Below are positions 5,398-8,954 of a DNA stretch of 8,954 bases, piece after piece (the stretch's first letter is position 1; each line of letters opens with the position of its first letter). Source of the DNA: an uncultured Pirellula sp. (GTDB taxonomy: Bacteria > Planctomycetota > Planctomycetia > Pirellulales > Pirellulaceae); NCBI GenBank assembly GCA_903837255.1, contig CAILTZ010000681.1, positions 1-8,954 of the forward strand, in the 5' to 3' direction. A program made the translations under genes and the position numbers. Under the pieces are notes generated by a model. The model made no database searches. It was not told the origin of the DNA and saw nothing but the letters and a program-made list of their open reading frames with translations.

Positions 5398-7824
5398 ATG
5401 AAGTATCGTCTTGCGTGCCTTGCGGTAGCGATTTTTAGTTCCGCATTGATCGGTTGTGGTTCCAAGAAAACCGAGGTTGCTTCGGCCGTTGCCGCGGCTT
5501 CGTCGGATAGCGGAGGTATGTCATCCGGACCGGCGGTTCGAGGAGCACCGGCACCACCCGCCGGGAGCACAGGCCAAGAATCCAGCGATTCACCGGCAAG
5601 CGGACCGGCATCAGGCGGCGGATCCTCAGGTGGGCCTCCAGCTTTAGAAGCCGCCGGAGCCGGTGGCGGCTCAGCAGCCCCAGCCGGTGCCCCATCCGGT
5701 GGCGGTTCGTCAGGTGGACCTCCAGCGTTGGAAGCTGCCGGAGCCGGGGGCGGTGATACAGGAGGTGCAACACCTGCTGGAGCCGGTTCAACAGGTGGCT
5801 CCTCGTCGGGCCCCATGTTGGGATTCGGAGCCCCAGGTAGCACCGGTGGCGGCGGTTCGATCGGAACGGGAGTCGGCGGCGGAAATCTCCTAGGGAGCAC
5901 TGGCAACGAGTCCGAATCGGGTGGACCCGGAGTCGGATTCCCCGGCGGTGGCTTACCAGGGGGTGGCTTACCCGGATCAGGCGGACAAGGCAATTCGCAA
6001 AATCCTTCTTCTGCCCCATCGATCCCGGCCGTTGAATTGACTCTCGAAGACCGCTCGGTCTTGGCATTCCAAGCAGGCAATGCTCCCAGAGCTTACGCCC
6101 TGTACCAAGCTCACTGGCTGCATGTGCCCAACGACGAAACTCAGAACATGGCCGATAAGTATCGCTGGGACAAAAAGCGAATCGTACCACGCTCGGGCTA
6201 TAGCTTTGCCGTGGGGCTGATCGTCAAAAAGACCCCACAAGTCAAGGAGCTAAAACCGATCGGAACTCCCCTCTCGGAACTCACAAGTCGTTCGAATGGA
6301 TCCGCTGGGCCCTCTGGCGGTGCGGCCCCTCCAGGACTTGGGTTTGCCGGCGGTGGTGGCAGCGATGTGAGCGGCTCTGGAACCTCAGCCCCTGCGGGTG
6401 TTCGCAATTTGCCCGCCAAGGAGCTCAGTGACGCGGCAGGCAATTACGCTGCGGCTTTCGTCGAAGCCTTCAACAAAGCGCATAGCGATGGCAAGTGGTC
6501 CGAAGCATTTCGCGAGTACTCTCACGGCACGATATCTTTGCCCCCAAGCCTCTCGGGTCTCTCCGGTTTGCTCTCCGGTGGAGGTGGTGGCGGCCTGGGT
6601 GGTGGTCTGGGTGGAAGCAGATTTGGTGGTGGGTCCTTTGGTGGACCTGGTGGTCCTCCGACCGGAGGCGGACCTCCGGCAGGTTATAGCGGAGGCGGCG
6701 GTGCGGGCGGACCTCCAGCAGGTTACAGCGGTGGCGGAGGCGGCGGACCTCCAGCAGGTTACAGCGGCGGCGGAGGCGGCGGACCTCCTGCAGGTTACAG
6801 TGGCGGCGGCGGGGGCGGACCTCCAGCCGGTTATAGCGGTGGCGGCGGGGGCGGACCTCCTGCCGGGTACGGCGGCGGCGGGGGCGGAGCACCTGCCGGA
6901 GCACCAGCAGGTGCACCTGCTGGAAGCAAGCCAGGAAGCAAGTTTCTTCCTGCTCCCCAAGTTGGATTAGGTGCAGCCGGTGGTGGTGGACCAGGAGCAG
7001 GTGCCATGGGACTCCGAGGCGGTGCGCCAGGATCCCCCGGACCTGGAGCTGGACCTGGTTTCGGTGCGGCTGGCCCCGGTGCCGGATTGCAACTCGGTGG
7101 ACCAGGTGCTCCGGGTGGACCAGGGGGAGGCTTTGCGGGATTCGGACAAGGCTCAGGTGGCGAGGGGGCTGGCAGCGGTCCATCCCTTTCGAATCTCCAG
7201 TCGCTAGTAAAGAACTTCAATGCCAAAGACATTCAATTGCCCAGCGGTTCGATCGCTCTTGGGTCGGGCTTGGTTTACATCGGAAGCTCCGAGAGCATTG
7301 CGGATTTGACCAAGCGAGCCAACGAACAGCATTATGATGGCCTGATCGTCTTTGAGGTCGATGCATCGATGATCATCGCCAATCGATCGATCAAAAACGA
7401 TTGCCGTATCCGAGCGATCAATCTCAAGGCGGCCAAGGATGCCAAGGACAAGGCGTTCACATCGAGTTCGCTCAACAATCGCGAAATCGCTGCGGACAAA
7501 AACCCTGAAACCAAGATCGAAAACGCGGTCAACAGTTTCATGCAAAAACTCATGGACGCCTATGCCCTTGAGGACCTTCCAAATCTACCTGCCGAATCGG
7601 TCAAGAAAAAACGCTTGCCCGCGTTGGCCGCCGATACCAGCAGAACCGTGTTGGATCGACTCGCTGAAGTCCAACTCTACTTTTCCAAGGGTATCATCGA
7701 TGAGACCCTCAAAGTAGACGCCTTCGGCGCGATCGCAGGACCCGACGGCCAAGTCCTAGCGACTGGTACCGACGATGAAAAACGTCCGATACTCGATAAG
7801 ATCATCAAACGCGATTACGAGTAG
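5398..7824 (+). CDS. large Gly/Pro-rich repeat lipoprotein (808 aa)
   Basis: The ATG at 5398 gives a lipoprotein signal, MKYRLACLAVAIFSSALIGC, with lipobox LIGC and lipidated Cys20. A TTG 18 nt upstream would add a less sensible MRWGPP. Residues 30-210 are Gly/Ser/Pro/Ala low complexity with a 19-residue segment repeated twice. Residues 211-290 are ordinary sequence (VELTLEDRSVLAFQAGNAPR, then YQAHWLHVPND). Residues 338-376 are probably helical. Residues 382-595 are Gly-rich and include six GPPAGYSGGGGG-type units (425-496) and GAP repeats. Residues 596-808 are a folded alpha/beta-looking region (YDGLIVFEVDASMIIANRSI, ending KIIKRDYE). The Gly/Pro repeats, with a Tyr in each unit, recall flexible or self-associating structural proteins, but the length also fits a long spacer. 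I recognise no family. It is transcribed away from the membrane operon; a shared envelope role is inference. Confidence 0.85.
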   Translation: MKYRLACLAVAIFSSALIGCGSKKTEVASAVAAASSDSGGMSSGPAVRGAPAPPAGSTGQESSDSPASGPASGGGSSGGPPALEAAGAGGGSAAPAGAPSGGGSSGGPPALEAAGAGGGDTGGATPAGAGSTGGSSSGPMLGFGAPGSTGGGGSIGTGVGGGNLLGSTGNESESGGPGVGFPGGGLPGGGLPGSGGQGNSQNPSSAPSIPAVELTLEDRSVLAFQAGNAPRAYALYQAHWLHVPNDETQNMADKYRWDKKRIVPRSGYSFAVGLIVKKTPQVKELKPIGTPLSELTSRSNGSAGPSGGAAPPGLGFAGGGGSDVSGSGTSAPAGVRNLPAKELSDAAGNYAAAFVEAFNKAHSDGKWSEAFREYSHGTISLPPSLSGLSGLLSGGGGGGLGGGLGGSRFGGGSFGGPGGPPTGGGPPAGYSGGGGAGGPPAGYSGGGGGGPPAGYSGGGGGGPPAGYSGGGGGGPPAGYSGGGGGGPPAGYGGGGGGAPAGAPAGAPAGSKPGSKFLPAPQVGLGAAGGGGPGAGAMGLRGGAPGSPGPGAGPGFGAAGPGAGLQLGGPGAPGGPGGGFAGFGQGSGGEGAGSGPSLSNLQSLVKNFNAKDIQLPSGSIALGSGLVYIGSSESIADLTKRANEQHYDGLIVFEVDASMIIANRSIKNDCRIRAINLKAAKDAKDKAFTSSSLNNREIAADKNPETKIENAVNSFMQKLMDAYALEDLPNLPAESVKKKRLPALAADTSRTVLDRLAEVQLYFSKGIIDETLKVDAFGAIAGPDGQVLATGTDDEKRPILDKIIKRDYE
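5614..5754 (+). repeat. direct repeat with 84-bp period inside the lipoprotein gene
   Basis: Two 57-bp segments (5614-5670 and 5698-5754) both encode GGGSSGGPPALEAAGAGGG. They differ at many third codon positions but not in protein sequence. The protein period is 28 residues. Synonymous divergence with identical amino acids points to an old duplication kept under selection, or to strong composition bias. Confidence 0.85.
6670..6885 (+). repeat. tandem repeat encoding six GPPAGYSGGGGG-type units
   Basis: Units start at 6670, 6709, 6745, 6781, 6817 and 6853. The four middle units are exactly 36 bp; the first is 39 bp with an Ala insertion and the last 33 bp lacking Ser. Most differences within the 36-bp units are synonymous. 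A GAPAGAPAGAPAG run follows directly. All lengths are multiples of 3, so the frame is kept. Confidence 0.95.
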
Positions 7825-7840
7825 CTCGGATAGATGATTG

Positions 7841-7866
7841 CCGTGGATCTTTCGCAGGATCCACGG
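7841..7866 (+). terminator. hairpin after the lipoprotein gene, possible weak terminator
   Basis: CCGTGGATC (7841-7849) pairs perfectly with GATCCACGG (7858-7866) around an 8-nt loop, 16 nt after the lipoprotein stop. It is the first and strongest hairpin of the 35-bp repeat array. No T-run follows, so it is at best a weak or factor-assisted terminator; it may instead protect the 3' end of the mRNA. Confidence 0.35.
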
Positions 7867-7967
7867 CGCGATTGGAGTGGGATCTTTCGCAAGATCCGCG
7901 GCGTGATTGGAGTGTGATCTTTCGCAAGATCCACGGAGTGATTGGAGTGTGATCTTTCGCAAGATCC
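7846..7967. repeat. 35-bp tandem repeat with hairpins, four copies
   Basis: The core GATCTTTCGCAAGATCC (G for A at one site in copy 1) starts at 7846, 7881, 7916 and 7951, exactly 35 bp apart. The sequence between cores is also conserved and ends GATTGGAGTGTG or close variants. In copies 2-4 each core folds as GATCTT/AAGATC around a TCGC tetraloop; copy 2 extends to 7 bp, and copy 1 forms a 9-bp stem outside the core. The array fills most of the 183-bp gap between the lipoprotein and ThuA-like genes and ends 40 nt before the ThuA ATG. It has no open frame with a ribosome site. Confidence 0.9.
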
Positions 7968-8007
7968 ACTACGAGTTTTGAATTTAACCCGAGAGGATTT
8001 CCGTTCG

Positions 8008-8954
8008 ATGAATCGCATTGTAATGAGCCCCTGGCACTGCTGTTTAATGTTGTTGTTGGTTGCAATCCAGTCGGCTTCAGCGCCTGCTCAAGACCTTTGG
8101 CTCAATCTTCCCGGTGCCGCTGGCAAAGCCGGCTCGGGCAAGAAAGTGGTTTTGATCTCTGGGGACGAAGAGTATCGCAGCGAAGAAGCATTGCCGATGC
8201 TTGCCAAAATCCTCTCCGAGCAACACGGTTTTCATTGCACCGTCCACTTTGCGATCCATCCTGAAACCAAGACCGTCGATCCGAACTACTCGAGCAACAT
8301 CCCAGGGCTCGAGCAACTCGATGATGCGGACTTCATGGTGATGTTTTTGCGATTCCGAGCGTTGCCTCCCGAGCAGATGAAACACATCGATCAGTTCGTA
8401 CGAGCCGGAAAACCTCTTCTAGCGATTCGGACAGCCACCCACCCGTTCAACTTCGGTGATGCAAACCACCCCTATGCCCACTGGTCCTGGAACAACGGAA
8501 AATGGCAAGGTGGATTTGGACAGCAAGTCGTCGGCGAGACGTGGGTGTCGCACCATGGCGTGCACAATGGCCAAGCCACACGCGGGGTGATCAATCCCAA
8601 GCATGCCGATGTTCCCATCCTGCGTGGAGTCTCGGATGTTTTTGGGCCGACCGATGTTTACGGCGTAGTCCACTTGCCCGCTGAGGCCCAAGTCGTGTTG
8701 TTCGGCCAGGTGCTCACGGGAATGAAGCCAACCGATCCGGCATTGGAGGGTGAGAAGAACAATCCCATGCAGCCTTTGGTATGGACCAAGGCCTATAAGA
8801 TGCCTGAGGGGAACGGTCAGCCTGAGGGCAAAGAGGGCAAAGCGATTGGTTCGACGATCGGAGCAGCGGTCGATTTGCTCAGCGAAGACCTTAGGCGCCT
8901 GTTTGTCAATTCTGTTTTCTGGGGGGTCGGCCTCGAGGTACCTGCCAAGGCCTC
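8008..8954 (+). CDS. secreted ThuA-like domain protein, partial (315 residues, runs off the window)
   Basis: The ATG at 8008 follows GAGAGG (7991-7996) by 11 nt. A signal peptide (MNRIVMSPWHCCLMLLLVAI, then QSASAPAQ) should be cut near residue 25-28. Residues 45-315 match planctomycete ThuA-like proteins: KKVVLISGDEEYRSEEALP (45-63), PGLEQLDDADFMVMFLRFR (99-117), GKPLLAIRTATHPF (134-147) and GETWVSHHG (176-184). ThuA has a class I glutamine-amidotransferase-like fold and was named from trehalose utilisation; the planctomycete secreted members have no firm substrate, but many sit near sugar-degrading or DUF1549/DUF1553 genes. No nucleophile Cys is seen at the usual elbow, where ATHP occurs instead, so amidotransferase chemistry is unlikely. 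No stop occurs before the window end, so any C-terminal domain is out of view. The 35-bp repeat array lies in its leader. Confidence 0.9.
   Translation, partial: MNRIVMSPWHCCLMLLLVAIQSASAPAQDLWLNLPGAAGKAGSGKKVVLISGDEEYRSEEALPMLAKILSEQHGFHCTVHFAIHPETKTVDPNYSSNIPGLEQLDDADFMVMFLRFRALPPEQMKHIDQFVRAGKPLLAIRTATHPFNFGDANHPYAHWSWNNGKWQGGFGQQVVGETWVSHHGVHNGQATRGVINPKHADVPILRGVSDVFGPTDVYGVVHLPAEAQVVLFGQVLTGMKPTDPALEGEKNNPMQPLVWTKAYKMPEGNGQPEGKEGKAIGSTIGAAVDLLSEDLRRLFVNSVFWGVGLEVPAKA

Noticed and set aside
5370..6190. Long Pro-rich minus-strand frames opposite the lipoprotein gene
   Set aside because: They are the complement of Gly-rich codons. The plus frame has a lipobox signal, folded domains and synonymous repeat variation; the minus frames have none of these.
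6385..7232. Long minus-strand and alternate plus-strand frames across the Gly-rich repeats
   Set aside because: They arise from GC-rich repeated codons and show only low-complexity repeats with no start signals.
7846..7967. CRISPR-like regular spacing of repeats
   Set aside because: The sequence between the 17-bp cores is also conserved from copy to copy, so there are no unique spacers. It is a plain 35-bp tandem repeat, and no cas genes are near.
7756..8065. Open frames in all three minus-strand phases over the 35-bp repeats
   Set aside because: A 35-bp unit without stops on that strand stays open in every phase as it repeats. There is no ribosome site, and the frames overlap the ends of two well-supported genes on the other strand.

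Overview
The window looks like chromosomal DNA of a planctomycete, most likely of the Pirellula/Rhodopirellula group. This rests on a DUF1549/DUF1553-type protein with a CxxCH motif, a planctomycete-style ThuA-like protein, very long Gly/Pro-rich secreted proteins, and moderately high GC with weak or absent Shine-Dalgarno sites. No 16S rRNA or other taxonomic marker is present, so the assignment is an inference from gene content.

Left part (1-1080), read on the minus strand. A tRNA-Arg(ACG) gene with a perfect -10 box and a strong intrinsic terminator is followed by a short CTTTGCG tandem repeat and a 376-bp decayed insertion element (556-931). The element has imperfect terminal inverted repeats starting TGTCAG, arrays of two short motifs (AAAAGGGGCC and AAAGCGCCCA), and what looks like the first 18 codons of an IS21-type transposase. 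Its left end abuts the C-terminal third of a RecB/Cas4-like PD-(D/E)XK nuclease, cut off at its catalytic D-x-K segment but keeping its C-terminal iron-sulfur cysteines. A possible 54-residue membrane peptide follows the nuclease stop.

Middle part (1219-5176), minus strand. Three tightly packed genes form one operon: a 128-aa two-helix membrane protein (TTG start, perfect AGGAGG), a 593-aa single-pass protein with a degenerate J-like cytoplasmic domain, a Pro/Ala/Glu-rich linker with an MPEA tandem repeat and a C-terminal extracytoplasmic domain, and a 591-aa membrane-anchored DUF1549/DUF1553 protein. Both gene junctions are the same: stop codon, CTCGAT, start. All three products are predicted to sit in the cytoplasmic membrane, so they could form one complex; this is inference.

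Right part (5398-8954), plus strand. Divergent from the operon is an 808-aa lipoprotein dominated by Gly/Pro/Ser/Ala low complexity, including six GPPAGYSGGGGG-type repeats, around three more ordinary segments. It is followed by four copies of an exact-period 35-bp tandem repeat carrying hairpins, then by a secreted ThuA-like protein that runs off the window end.

The best candidates for something undescribed are the three-gene membrane operon with its divergent Gly-rich lipoprotein, and the decayed multi-repeat element that cut the nuclease gene. No complete defence system, CRISPR array or phage module is visible.
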